Shown here in pieces: positions 7,200 through 14,821 of a DNA stretch of 20,214 bases. Numbering within the stretch: position 1 is the stretch's first letter; each line of letters starts with the position of its first letter. Origin of the DNA: CAZMGD01 sp964565705. GTDB taxonomy: Bacteria > Actinomycetota > Acidimicrobiia > Acidimicrobiales > Ilumatobacteraceae. Under the pieces are notes generated by a model that ran no database searches, was not told the DNA's origin, and saw nothing but the letters and a program-made list of their open reading frames with translations. Location of the stretch: contig CAZMGD010000077.1 in assembly GCA_964565705.1 (NCBI GenBank), positions 1 to 20,214 on the forward strand, given 5' to 3'. The position numbers were made by a program, and so were the translations under genes.

Positions 7200-8174
7200 A
7201 TGACCGATCGACCCGCCCGCGATCCCCGTGCCGCGATGCTCGCGGTCCGCGACGAGGTGGCCAAGGTGGTGGTCGGCCAGGAGAGCGTCGTCAGCGGGGT
7301 GATCGCGGCGCTGCTCGTGCCCGGCCACGTGCTGCTGGAGGGCGTGCCCGGGGTCGCCAAGACGTTGCTCGCCAAGACGCTGGCGTCGGCGCTGGACCTG
7401 CGGTTCACGCGGCTGCAGTTCACCCCCGACCTGATGCCGACCGATGTCGTCGGCCAGCTGCTCTACTCCCAGCGCAGCGACGGCACCGGCGACTTCACGT
7501 TCCGTGAGGGACCTGTGTTCACGAACGTGCTGCTCGGCGACGAGATCAACCGCACGCCCGCCCGCACGCAGGCGGCCCTGCTGGAGGCGATGGAGGAGCG
7601 TCAGGTCTCCGTCGGCGGCGCGACGCGCCCGTTGCCCGAACCGTTCATCGTGCTCGCCACCCAGAACCCGGTGGAGTACGAGGGCACCTACCCGCTGCCC
7701 GAGGCGCAGCTCGACCGATTCCTGTTCAAGCTCCAGGTCGGCTACCCGAGTGCGGCGCAGGAGGAGGAGATGCTGGCCCGTCACGACGCCGGGCTCGATC
7801 CACACGACCTGCGCGCCGCCGGCGTGCGGCCCGTCGCCGGTGCCGACGATCTCGCCGCCGCTCGCCGTTCGATCGCTCGCGTGCGCGTCGACCCGGCCGT
7901 GCGGGCCTACATCGTCGCTCTCTGCCGGGCGACTCGGGAGCATCCGTCGCTCACGCTCGGCGTCTCGCCACGCGGGGCGACGATGCTGCTCCACGCCGCC
8001 AAGACCTGGGCCTGGCTGTCCGGGCGCGAGTTCGTGACGCCCGACGAGGTGAAAGGCGTCGCCCGCCCGTGCCTGCGCCACCGGGTGATGGTGCGACCGG
8101 AGCTGGAGATCGAGGGCGCCAGCTCCGACGCCATCCTCGACGGCGTCCTGGCCACCGTCCCGACCCCGAGGTGA
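7200..8174 (+). CDS. moxR: MoxR-family AAA+ ATPase
   Basis: A 324-residue AAA+ ATPase of the MoxR class, thought to act as a chaperone-like remodelling machine working with its DUF58/VWA partner. Walker A is GVPGVAKT at 48-55. The MoxR-specific FTPDLMPTDVVG is at 74-85, Walker B LLGDE at 111-115, sensor 1 LATQNP at 152-157 and the arginine-finger region PEAQLDRF just after. The C-terminal lid contains SPRGATMLLHAAKTWA. GAGGA at 7186-7190 supplies a ribosome site for ATG 7200; GTG 7197 directly before it in the same frame is the alternative start (one extra Met). It is tightly packed between DUF4350 and DUF58 and co-transcribed with them. Confidence 0.95.
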   Translation: MTDRPARDPRAAMLAVRDEVAKVVVGQESVVSGVIAALLVPGHVLLEGVPGVAKTLLAKTLASALDLRFTRLQFTPDLMPTDVVGQLLYSQRSDGTGDFTFREGPVFTNVLLGDEINRTPARTQAALLEAMEERQVSVGGATRPLPEPFIVLATQNPVEYEGTYPLPEAQLDRFLFKLQVGYPSAAQEEEMLARHDAGLDPHDLRAAGVRPVAGADDLAAARRSIARVRVDPAVRAYIVALCRATREHPSLTLGVSPRGATMLLHAAKTWAWLSGREFVTPDEVKGVARPCLRHRVMVRPELEIEGASSDAILDGVLATVPTPR

Positions 8175-8181
8175 CCGTCTC

Positions 8182-9501
8182 ATGAGCTGGCCGGTGCCGA
8201 CGTGGCGGATGGCGGCGCTCGTCGCCGTGACGGGTGTCGTGTTGCTGCTCGTCCCGTTCCAGAGCTGGGCGGTGTTCTGGGCGGTCGAGGCGGTCGTGCT
8301 CGCCGTGTTCCTCGCCGACGCGTTCGCCGGGCACTCGCCGCGCTCGATCGGTGTGACCCGCGAGGTGCCCGGTGCGCTGCGCGTCGGCGACGAGGCATCG
8401 CTGGCGTGGACGATCGAGAACCACAGCCGCGGCCCGGTGCGCGCAGTCGTGACCGACGCGCTCTGGCCGAGCATGCAGGCCAGCCGCCGCAGCGTCGGGG
8501 TGCGCCTGCCCGGCGGCGGTCGCGTGCGGGCGACCGCGGCGCTGCGGCCCACGCGCCGCGGGCGGTTCCCGCTCGACGACGTCACGGTGCGGGTGCGCAG
8601 CCCGCTCGGCCTCGCCGTCCGCCACGGCACGCGCGTCGTCGCCGGTGTCGTGCGCGTCTATCCCAGCTTCCCGAGCCGTGACTCAGTCCAGTTGCGAGTG
8701 CAACAGGTTCGCACCGCCGACGCCTCGGTGCAGCTGCTGCGGGCTCGCGGGGGCAACACCGAGTTCCACCAGTTGCGCGACTACACGCCCGACGACGAGT
8801 TCCGGCGCATCGACTGGGCGGCGACCGCCCGGGCCCGCCGACCGATCGTGCGCGAGTACCGGGTGGAGCGCGACCAGACCGTCATGGTCATGCTCGACAA
8901 CGGCCGGGTGATGGCCGGCTCCGTCGGCGGTGTGCCGCGCGTCGAACACGCGATGGACGCCGTGCTCGGCCTGACCGCCGTGGCCACGCAGCTCGGCGAT
9001 CGCGTCGGGTTGACGAGCTTCGATGCCCAGGTGCGTTCGCTCGTGGTGCCGTCGGCGTCGCGCGTGCAGCGATCGCGCGTTGCGGAGGCGATGTACCTCC
9101 TCGAGCCGCAGCTGTCGGAGAGCGCCTACGGCCCGGCGTTCGCCTACGCGACCGCGCACATCCGCCGCCGCGCGCTCTACGTGGTGCTGACCGACCTGGC
9201 CGAGGCGGCGGTGGTGGACCAGCTGCTGCCGCCGTTGCGCACGCTGGTGCGCACCCACCTCGTGCTGGTCGCCGCCGTCCAAGATCCTGCCGTCGCCGGC
9301 TGGTCACGGCAGCTGACGTCGGACGACGTGCGCACGACCGCCTACCGGGCGGCGGCGGCGGTCGCCGCGCTCGAGTCGCGACGGCGCGCTGCAGCGCTGC
9401 TGCGCGCCGCCGGGGCACGGGTGATCGACGCCGCGCCCGGAGGGCTGGCCACCGACGTGGTGGACACCTACCTCGAGCTCAAATCGACAGGTCGGTTGTA
9501 G
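8182..9501 (+). CDS. DUF58 protein, predicted MoxR partner
   Basis: A 439-residue protein with two N-terminal membrane helices (MAALVAVTGVVLLLVPF and WAVFWAVEAVVLAVFLADAF), a beta-rich region, and the diagnostic DUF58 segment at 191-212 (GNTEFHQLRDYTPDDEF followed by RRIDW). A von Willebrand A-like domain follows. Its first metal-site strand reads VMLDNGRVM at 236-244, so the classic DxSxS is reduced to Asp plus non-Ser residues, as is common in DUF58. MoxR/DUF58 pairs are linked to envelope functions and stress in several bacteria, but the substrate is unknown. GAGGTGA overlapping the moxR stop is the ribosome site. The last 23 nt overlap, antisense, the end of the SpoIIM-family gene. Confidence 0.92.
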   Translation: MSWPVPTWRMAALVAVTGVVLLLVPFQSWAVFWAVEAVVLAVFLADAFAGHSPRSIGVTREVPGALRVGDEASLAWTIENHSRGPVRAVVTDALWPSMQASRRSVGVRLPGGGRVRATAALRPTRRGRFPLDDVTVRVRSPLGLAVRHGTRVVAGVVRVYPSFPSRDSVQLRVQQVRTADASVQLLRARGGNTEFHQLRDYTPDDEFRRIDWAATARARRPIVREYRVERDQTVMVMLDNGRVMAGSVGGVPRVEHAMDAVLGLTAVATQLGDRVGLTSFDAQVRSLVVPSASRVQRSRVAEAMYLLEPQLSESAYGPAFAYATAHIRRRALYVVLTDLAEAAVVDQLLPPLRTLVRTHLVLVAAVQDPAVAGWSRQLTSDDVRTTAYRAAAAVAALESRRRAAALLRAAGARVIDAAPGGLATDVVDTYLELKSTGRL

Positions 9502-10459
9502 CGGGATCAGCGGGGCGCATGGCCTGGACGACGACGAAGCCCCAGAACGCGACGAACACCACCACGCCGATCAGGACGCGGGCCGATGTCGGCCACGGAC
9601 GCCCCGTCACGAACGCCTCGATCATCGCCGCGAGGAAGAACGCAACGACCAGACCGAGCAGCACCGCGGCCATCCGCCTGCCTTCCTCGGCGACGGCTGC
9701 GAACCGGCGGCGGTCGCCCGGGTCGATGATGCACCACCCCATCCGCAGCCCGGCGGCGCCGGCGACGACGACCGCCGACAGCTCGAGCAGGCCGTGGGGC
9801 AGGATCAGCCCCCAGAACCGGTCCCACTGACCGGCGTGGGTGAACAGCCCGCCGGCGATCCCGACGCTGGCGCCGTTGTAGGCCAGCAGCACGGCGGTCA
9901 GCACGCAGGCGAAGATGCCGAGCGCGAACGCGAGCACCGCCACGCGCACGTTGTTCGTGAACACCTCGGTGGCGAACTGCGAGGCGGGCTTGGAGGAGTA
10001 GTAGTCCTCGAACTGGTGGTCGATGTAGGCCTGGCGCACCGCCTCGGGCGCGCTGACGTCGAACGCACGGGGTGAGATCGACAGCCAGATCTGGAACACG
10101 GCCCACGGCACGAACGTCAGCCCGGCTGCGGCGAGGATGAACCAGCGGATGTGGCGAACCGCCTGGGGGAAGGTCTCGGTCAGCATCACCCGCACGGCGC
10201 GGACGTGGTTCGTCGTGCGCTCGCTGTAGAGCGCGGTCCGCGCGTCGTTGACCAGCATCGTCAGCCGGGTCACCAGCGGTTGGTCGCCGGCGTAGGCGAC
10301 GCGGGCCTGGGCGAGCTGCCCGCCGACGCGCTGGTAGAGGTGGACGAGCTCGTCGAGATCCTCTGGCGGCAGCCGTGACGGCTTGCGGGCGGCTCGCGCC
10401 AACACGTCGAGCCGGTACCAGTCCCCCTGGTGCAGCGCCACGAACGCGTCGATGTCCAT
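9479..10459 (-). CDS. SpoIIM-family (stage II sporulation protein M-like) membrane protein
   Basis: A 326-residue protein with a helical N-terminal cytoplasmic region (DIDAFVALHQGDWYRLDVL) and about five to six membrane helices. It carries the SpoIIM signature LILPHGLLELSAVVVAGAAG near 219-238. The family is named from Bacillus, where SpoIIM is part of an engulfment peptidoglycan-hydrolase complex. The actinobacterial homologues sit in MoxR/DUF58 clusters and need not have anything to do with sporulation. It is the only gene of this block on the minus strand, the same arrangement as Rv3694c. It converges on DUF58 with a 23-nt overlap and diverges from the RDD gene with only 22 nt between the start codons. 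ATG 10459 lacks a ribosome site; a TAGCGT box ends 9 nt upstream. Confidence 0.9.
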   Translation of the reverse strand: MDIDAFVALHQGDWYRLDVLARAARKPSRLPPEDLDELVHLYQRVGGQLAQARVAYAGDQPLVTRLTMLVNDARTALYSERTTNHVRAVRVMLTETFPQAVRHIRWFILAAAGLTFVPWAVFQIWLSISPRAFDVSAPEAVRQAYIDHQFEDYYSSKPASQFATEVFTNNVRVAVLAFALGIFACVLTAVLLAYNGASVGIAGGLFTHAGQWDRFWGLILPHGLLELSAVVVAGAAGLRMGWCIIDPGDRRRFAAVAEEGRRMAAVLLGLVVAFFLAAMIEAFVTGRPWPTSARVLIGVVVFVAFWGFVVVQAMRPADPATTDLSI

Positions 10460-10467
10460 CGCCGACG

Positions 10468-10473
10468 TACGCT
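10468..10473 (+). promoter_or_regulatory. Candidate -10 box (TACGCT) for the RDD gene
   Basis: TACGCT ends 8 nt before ATG 10482, in the 22-nt gap between the divergent SpoIIM-family and RDD genes. The gap holds no Shine-Dalgarno sequence, which favours leaderless translation. No -35 hexamer is obvious; it would lie within the SpoIIM-family coding sequence. Confidence 0.45.
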
Positions 10474-10474
10474 A
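10469..10474 (-). promoter_or_regulatory. Candidate -10 box (TAGCGT) for the SpoIIM-family gene
   Basis: TAGCGT on the minus strand ends 9 nt before ATG 10459, so the transcript would be leaderless or nearly so. It shares five bases with the opposing candidate box TACGCT at 10468-10473, so both promoters could not be occupied at once. Confidence 0.45.
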
Positions 10475-10481
10475 CGCGTCG

Positions 10482-11276
10482 ATGAGCGCGCAGGCGGCTG
10501 CACTGAGCCCCGGCACGTCGGCGCTCACCGAGGGGATCGTGACCCCCGAAGCCGTGCTGATCGAGCTGCCGGCGGCCGGCGTCGGTTCCCGCCTGCTGGC
10601 CGGCCTGCTCGATGCCGTCGTCGTGGTGACCGGTTGGGTCCTGATCGTGTCGATCCTCGCCGCGTCCCTGTCCGGCGCCGGCGATGGCACGGCCCAGATC
10701 TTCGTGGCGTTGTCGCTGTTCGTCGCGCTGCTCGTGTACCCCGTCGTGGTGCAGTTGCTGATGAAGGGGCGCACGGTCGGCAAGGCCGCGTTCGGGTTGC
10801 GGGCGGTGACGACCGAGGGCGCACCGATCGTGTTCCGCCACGCGCTCCTGCGGACGATGGGTGGTCTGGTGGACCACCTGATACCACCGGGGGGGATCAC
10901 CGGTGTGCTGTTCGTGCTCGGCACGCCGCGCAGCCAGAGCGTCGGCGACCTGTTCGCCGGCACGATCGTCGTTCGCGAGCCACCCCGGTACCTGCACCCG
11001 ACGGCATGGTGGTTCTCGGTGCCGCCCGGCTACGAGCGCTACGCCGAGGCGATCGACCCGTCGCCGCTGACCGACGCCCACTACAACCTCGTGCGCGAGT
11101 TCCTGCTGCGGGTGCGCACGCTGACGCCCGCTGCCCGCGCCCGGCTCGGCGCCGACATCGCCGACTCGCTGGCTGCTGTCGTCGGTGTGGGCCGCGACCC
11201 GCGCGTGCACCCCGAGGCGTACCTGCTGTGCGTCGCCTCGCGGTACCAGCGACGCAACCTGAGCGGGCCTCGGTGA
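10482..11276 (+). CDS. RDD-family membrane protein
   Basis: A 264-residue protein. The RDD domain begins near residue 29 (AAGVGSRLLAGLLDAVVVV, with the Arg and Asp of the family name), has a second helix (IFVALSLFVALLVYPVVVQ), and then the conserved MKGRTVGKAAFGLRAV loop and a third hydrophobic segment before SVGDLFAGTIVV. A cytoplasmic helical tail of about 95 residues follows. RDD proteins are proposed transporters or ion antiporters, but the function here is unknown. Its place beside SpoIIM and DUF58 repeats the Rv3695 position. ATG 10482 was chosen because it follows the TACGCT box by 8 nt. The stop overlaps the cysteine desulfurase GTG by 4 nt, tying this block to the next. Confidence 0.9.
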   Translation: MSAQAAALSPGTSALTEGIVTPEAVLIELPAAGVGSRLLAGLLDAVVVVTGWVLIVSILAASLSGAGDGTAQIFVALSLFVALLVYPVVVQLLMKGRTVGKAAFGLRAVTTEGAPIVFRHALLRTMGGLVDHLIPPGGITGVLFVLGTPRSQSVGDLFAGTIVVREPPRYLHPTAWWFSVPPGYERYAEAIDPSPLTDAHYNLVREFLLRVRTLTPAARARLGADIADSLAAVVGVGRDPRVHPEAYLLCVASRYQRRNLSGPR

Positions 11277-12409
11277 ACGTGCCTGAGCGCATCGCCTACC
11301 TCGACCACGCGGCGACGACACCGATGCGACCGGAGGCCGTCGCGGCGATGGTGCCGTTCTTCGCCGAGCGCTTCGCCAACCCGTCGGGGTCGCACCGGCT
11401 GGCCCGCGACGCCCGCCTCGCGATCGACGAGGCGCGCGACGTCGTCGCCGCCGCGATCGGGTGCCAGCCGGGTGAGGTCGTGTTCACCGGTGGGGGCACC
11501 GAGGCCGACAACGCGGCGATCACCGGGTGGCTCGCCCGCCACGGCGGCGTGCCGCTGTGCTCCGCGGTCGACCACCACGCGGTGCTGCACGTCGTCGAGC
11601 ACGCCGGCGGCGTCGTCGCCCCGGTCGACGCGTCCGGGCGCGTGCACCTCGACGTCCTCGAAGCGTTGCTCGTCGCCCGGCCCGACGTGTCGATCGCGTC
11701 GATCATGGCCGTCAACAACGAGACCGGTGTCGTGCAACCGCTCGCCGCCGCGGCGGCCGTCGTGCGCCGGCTCCTGCCGGCCGCGGCGATCCACACCGAC
11801 GCCGTCCAGGCCGCCTGCTGGCTCGACCTGCGTGGGCTGTGGTCGCACGTCGACCTGCTGTCGATCAGCGCCCACAAGTTCGGCGGCCCGAAGGGCGTCG
11901 GCGTGCTCGCGATCCGCGCCGGGACCGAGCTGGCCCCGCTCATCCAGGGCGGCGGGCAGGAGCGGGATCGGCGCAGCGGCACGCACAACGTCGGCGGGAT
12001 CGTCGCCGCGGCCGAGGCGCTGCGGGTCACCGACGCCGAGCGCGCCGCGGACTGCGAACGCATTGCCGGGCTGCGAGCGCGCCTGCTCGACGGGCTCCGG
12101 CCGATCGGCGGCGTCGTCGAGACCGTGCCAGGCGAGCTCGCCGTGCCCGGCATCGTCCACCTCTGCATCGACGGCGTCGAGAACGAGGCGCTGCTGTACC
12201 TGCTGGACAAGCGCGGCGTGTGCGCGTCCGCGGCATCGGCGTGCGCGAGCGGGGCGATGGAGCGATCGCACGTGCTCGACGCGATGGGCGTGCCCCCCGA
12301 GCGGGCGATCGGGTCGCTGCGCCTCAGCATGGGTCACACGACGACCGAAGCGGACGTCGACCAGGCGGTCGATGCGATCGCAGCCGCGGTCGCCAGGCTT
12401 CGTCGCTGA
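11273..12409 (+). CDS. iscS: Cysteine desulfurase, IscS/NifS family
   Basis: A 378-residue fold-type I PLP enzyme that removes sulfur from cysteine as a protein persulfide. Visible: the N-terminal YLDHAATTPM with NPSGSHRLAR, GGGTEADNAAI for PLP phosphate, DHHAVLH, the substrate loop NNETGVVQP, the Schiff-base lysine K202 in SAHKFGGPKG, and the catalytic cysteine C324 in SACASG; an extra cysteine, C317, lies in the same loop. The final GSLRLSMGHTT is also typical. It overlaps the RDD stop (GTGA) and precedes mnmA by 34 nt, so it probably feeds sulfur to MnmA. No Fe-S scaffold gene is adjacent, so whether it also serves cluster assembly cannot be told. Confidence 0.93.
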   Translation: MNVPERIAYLDHAATTPMRPEAVAAMVPFFAERFANPSGSHRLARDARLAIDEARDVVAAAIGCQPGEVVFTGGGTEADNAAITGWLARHGGVPLCSAVDHHAVLHVVEHAGGVVAPVDASGRVHLDVLEALLVARPDVSIASIMAVNNETGVVQPLAAAAAVVRRLLPAAAIHTDAVQAACWLDLRGLWSHVDLLSISAHKFGGPKGVGVLAIRAGTELAPLIQGGGQERDRRSGTHNVGGIVAAAEALRVTDAERAADCERIAGLRARLLDGLRPIGGVVETVPGELAVPGIVHLCIDGVENEALLYLLDKRGVCASAASACASGAMERSHVLDAMGVPPERAIGSLRLSMGHTTTEADVDQAVDAIAAAVARLRR

Positions 12410-12429
12410 CCAGCGGCCGGCGACGGCCG

Positions 12430-12435
12430 TAGCCT
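12430..12435 (+). promoter_or_regulatory. Candidate -10 box (TAGCCT) for mnmA
   Basis: TAGCCT ends 8 nt before the GTG start at 12444, in the 34-nt gap after the desulfurase gene. No ribosome site precedes that GTG. A weak CTGAC at 12406-12410 lies 19 nt upstream of the box and could be a poor -35. It would allow mnmA to be transcribed separately as a leaderless mRNA. Confidence 0.45.
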
Positions 12436-12443
12436 TCGATGCC

Positions 12444-13493
12444 GTGCAGGTGTTGGTGGCGATGTCGGGCGGGGTCGACTCGTCGGTCGCGGCCGCCCTG
12501 CTGCTGGAACAGGGCCACGACGTCACCGGGGTGACGATGCGGCTGTGGGGCGGCGAGAGCGACACCGGGTGCTGCAGCGTCGCCGACGTCGACGATGCGC
12601 GCCGGGTGGCGCAGCAGCTCGGCATCGACCACCTCGTGTTCAACTTCACCGAGGACTTCCACCGCCACGTCGTCGATCCCTACGTCGCTGCGCACGCCGC
12701 AGGGACCACCCCGAACCCCTGCGTCGAGTGCAACCGCCACCTCAAGTTCGAGCGGTTGTCGCAGCGGGCGGCACAGCTCGGCTTCGACGCTGTGGCCAGC
12801 GGCCACCACGCCCGCACCGAGCAGTGCGCCGACGGCGTGTGGCGGGTGCGCCGCGGCGCTGACGCGGCCAAGGACCAGAGCTACGTCGTGCACATGCTGC
12901 CGCAGCACGAGCTGGCTCGGACGCTGTTCCCCGTCGGCGACCGGACCAAGACCGACGTTCGGGCGATGGCCGGCGCGCTCGGTCTGCGCACCGCTGCCAA
13001 GCCCGACAGCCAGGACGTGTGCTTCATCACGTCGACCGGCGGGCGGGAGACCTTCCTCGGCGACCGGATCCCGTTCCGCCGAGCCAGCGTCGTCGACACC
13101 GCGGGCGCACACGTCGGTGAGGTCGACGCGCTGGAGCTGGTCACGCTCGGCCAGCGCCGCGGCCTCGGCCTGGCCGGCGCACCGGCGAAGCGCTACGTCG
13201 TCGGCGTGGACCACGCCTCAGCGACGGTCGTCGTCGGCGGCGCCGACGACCTGCTGCGGCGGTCGATGGGGGTGGGCGACGTCGTGTGGGGTCACCTGCC
13301 GGTGGCGGGAGACGTGCTGGTGCAGTGCAGCGCCCACGGCCGGTCCCATCCGGCGACGGTGACGTCTGACACCGTCGCCGGCACCGTGGTCGTGTCCTGG
13401 CGCGAGCCGCAGCGGGCCATCGCCCCCGGGCAGAGCGTCGTGTTCTACGACCAGTCCGACACCTACGTCCTCGGCGGCGGTATCGCCACGTGA
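12444..13493 (+). CDS. mnmA: tRNA-specific 2-thiouridylase
   Basis: A 349-residue MnmA (TrmU), which adenylates U34 of the Glu, Gln and Lys tRNAs and replaces its 2-oxygen with sulfur. The PP-loop SGGVDSS is at 8-14. The catalytic cysteine is C93 in NPCVECNRHLKF and its disulfide/persulfide partner C193 in KPDSQDVCFI. ASGHHART and DQSYVVHML lie between them, and a C-terminal beta domain contains VQCSAHGRSHPA. Length is normal. GTG 12444 is the only suitable start: similarity begins at once (MQVLVAMSGG) and the nearby ATG is out of frame. The cysteine desulfurase upstream is the expected sulfur donor. Downstream lies the repeat array at 13507-13799. Confidence 0.96.
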   Translation: MQVLVAMSGGVDSSVAAALLLEQGHDVTGVTMRLWGGESDTGCCSVADVDDARRVAQQLGIDHLVFNFTEDFHRHVVDPYVAAHAAGTTPNPCVECNRHLKFERLSQRAAQLGFDAVASGHHARTEQCADGVWRVRRGADAAKDQSYVVHMLPQHELARTLFPVGDRTKTDVRAMAGALGLRTAAKPDSQDVCFITSTGGRETFLGDRIPFRRASVVDTAGAHVGEVDALELVTLGQRRGLGLAGAPAKRYVVGVDHASATVVVGGADDLLRRSMGVGDVVWGHLPVAGDVLVQCSAHGRSHPATVTSDTVAGTVVVSWREPQRAIAPGQSVVFYDQSDTYVLGGGIAT

Positions 13494-13559
13494 TCAGGTA
13501 CCCGGGGGTGTCAGACGTTCGAGCACGCTGACCTGGGCGGTGAGCGTCAGGTTTCTGAC

Positions 13560-13659
13560 NNNNNNNNNNNNNNNNNNNNNNNNNNNNNNNNNNNNNNNNN
13601 NNNNNNNNNNNNNNNNNNNNNNNNNNNNNNNNNNNNNNNNNNNNNNNNNNNNNNNNNNN
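13560..13659. other. Assembly gap of 100 N inside the repeat array
   Basis: Exactly 100 N, the conventional placeholder for a gap of unknown size. It interrupts two copies of the repeat: the same position of the unit occurs at 13520 and 13660, 140 nt apart, which is not a multiple of 84. The true copy number is therefore unknown. Confidence 0.97.
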
Positions 13660-13730
13660 CGAGCACGCTGACCTGGGCGGTGAGCGTCAGGTTTCTGACA
13701 CCGGATCGCGTCGGCCCGAGTCGCGGCCGG

Positions 13731-13786
13731 GGTGTCAGACGTTCGAGCACGCTGACCTGGGCGGTGAGCGTCAGGTTTCTGACACC
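13731..13786. repeat. Complete copy of the palindromic repeat unit
   Basis: The only unit seen from end to end. The 9-bp arms at 13731-13739 and 13778-13786 are perfect inverted repeats. Nested inside are GTCAG-GTTT-CTGAC (13770-13783), a tight hairpin, and an imperfect stem GCTGACC/GGTGAGC around TGGGC. Confidence 0.8.
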
Positions 13787-13799
13787 GGATCGCGTCGGG

Positions 13800-14696
13800 T
13801 CAGGTTGGGAGGCGGTTCGTGGCCGCGACCTCGAGCGCCCGGCCAGGGCGGGTGGGGCTGACCAGCATCGCCCGGACGTGGAACGCCTTGCCCTGGGGTG
13901 TCGACGGGGTCGGGGCCGAGACCATCGTCGTCAGGTCGCGCAGAGCGATCTCGATCGCCGGGCCCAGCGCGCCGCCGGTGAAGTCGGCTGCGCCGGTGTC
14001 GGCCATCGCCACGCCGATGCGGGCGACGTCGATCGTGCGGAACAGGTACGGCTCGGCGAGCACGACCTGGTCGTGCACGACCACCCCGGCGGGGACGAAC
14101 ACGAGCCACCGGCGCGACAGGCGATGGGCGCGCAGGCCGCCCTGCCAGGCGAGCAGCGCGCCGGCGATCGTGACCGGCACGCCGAGCCACCAGCGGCCAG
14201 CGGCGACGAGCAGCGGCCCGGCCAGCACCCCGGCCACGGTCACCGCCCAGGTCACGACGACCAGCACGAGCCACGGCGGCGGGGGCCGCAGCAGCAGCCG
14301 CTGCTCGGCACCGTAGGCCGAGGCCTGGACGAAGACCTGGCCGACGTCGCCGCTAGCGACGAGCAGGGTGCACACCGCGGCGAGGGCGATCACCGAGGCA
14401 CCGGCGACGCCGCCGCCGCCGGCCAGCGACGCCCACACCGACGTGACCAGGGCCGCGGGCACCGCCATCCGGGCGATGGTCAGCGTCGATGTCGCCGGCA
14501 CGAGCAGGGCGACGATCACCAGCCCCCATCCGGCCCACAGGCCGATCGCCGCCGTCCACTGCACGGCGGCCGACCGGCCGTCGAGCGCGTCGCCGTAGGC
14601 CCGGATCGCCACGGGTTGCACCACCCAGCACGCGCGCAGCAGCCACAGCAGGAGCGGGCCGAGCCGGCGGCCGGCCGTCGAGCGATGCGGATCCAT
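13800..14696 (-). CDS. Polytopic membrane protein with soluble C-terminal domain, function unknown
   Basis: A 298-residue protein that I do not recognise. The first two-thirds hold about six hydrophobic segments (for example VQWTAAIGLWAGWGLVIVAL, GASVIALAAVCTLLVA and PPWLVLVVVTWAVTVAGVLA). A soluble beta-rich tail from about 200 on contains RWLVFVPAGVVVHDQVVLAE and ATNRLPT near the end, and resembles a bacterial PH-like module. ATG 14696 (MDPHRS) was chosen as the first codon before the hydrophobic region. The frame extends to 14834, but that part is arginine-rich and antisense to the start of the MetE-like gene. It lies between mnmA and the MetE-like/ligA pair, divergent from the latter. The TGA stop directly follows the repeat array. 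Confidence 0.75.
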   Translation of the reverse strand: MDPHRSTAGRRLGPLLLWLLRACWVVQPVAIRAYGDALDGRSAAVQWTAAIGLWAGWGLVIVALLVPATSTLTIARMAVPAALVTSVWASLAGGGGVAGASVIALAAVCTLLVASGDVGQVFVQASAYGAEQRLLLRPPPPWLVLVVVTWAVTVAGVLAGPLLVAAGRWWLGVPVTIAGALLAWQGGLRAHRLSRRWLVFVPAGVVVHDQVVLAEPYLFRTIDVARIGVAMADTGAADFTGGALGPAIEIALRDLTTMVSAPTPSTPQGKAFHVRAMLVSPTRPGRALEVAATNRLPT

Positions 14697-14821
14697 CGCC
14701 GACAGGATGGTGGATCGCGCCGGCCGCGCCCACCTCCGACATCGTCGTTCCGGATCGTGTGTGCCCGAGGCGCGGTGATACGACGGTGGCACTTCGACCA
14801 CTCGTGAGGATCCCGAACCTG

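Larger units (their letters stand above)
13507..13799. repeat. Tandem palindromic repeats, 84-bp period, at least three copies
   Basis: A 56-bp near-palindromic unit bounded by GGTGTCAGA and TCTGACACC recurs with a 28-bp linker, giving an 84-bp period. Copies: 13507-13559 (right end lost in the gap), 13660-13702 (left end lost) and 13731-13786 (complete), plus 13 bases of a further linker at 13787-13799. Copy-to-copy sequence is identical where it can be compared. Each unit holds the pentamers GTCAG, CTGAC, GTCAG, CTGAC separated by 13, 13 and 4 nt. The stretch has no gene and lies between the convergent ends of mnmA and the membrane-protein gene, whose stop lies at 13800-13802. It may be a REP/MITE-like element, a terminator array or a binding-site array. 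Confidence 0.85.

Noticed and set aside
13547..13750. An open frame spanning the N gap
   Set aside because: Half of it is N, and the rest is repeat DNA that recurs identically. There is no real coding evidence.
13507..13799. CRISPR array suggested by regular repeats
   Set aside because: The 56-bp units are palindromic and far longer than CRISPR repeats, the 28-bp linker recurs unchanged where visible rather than varying, and no cas gene is present.
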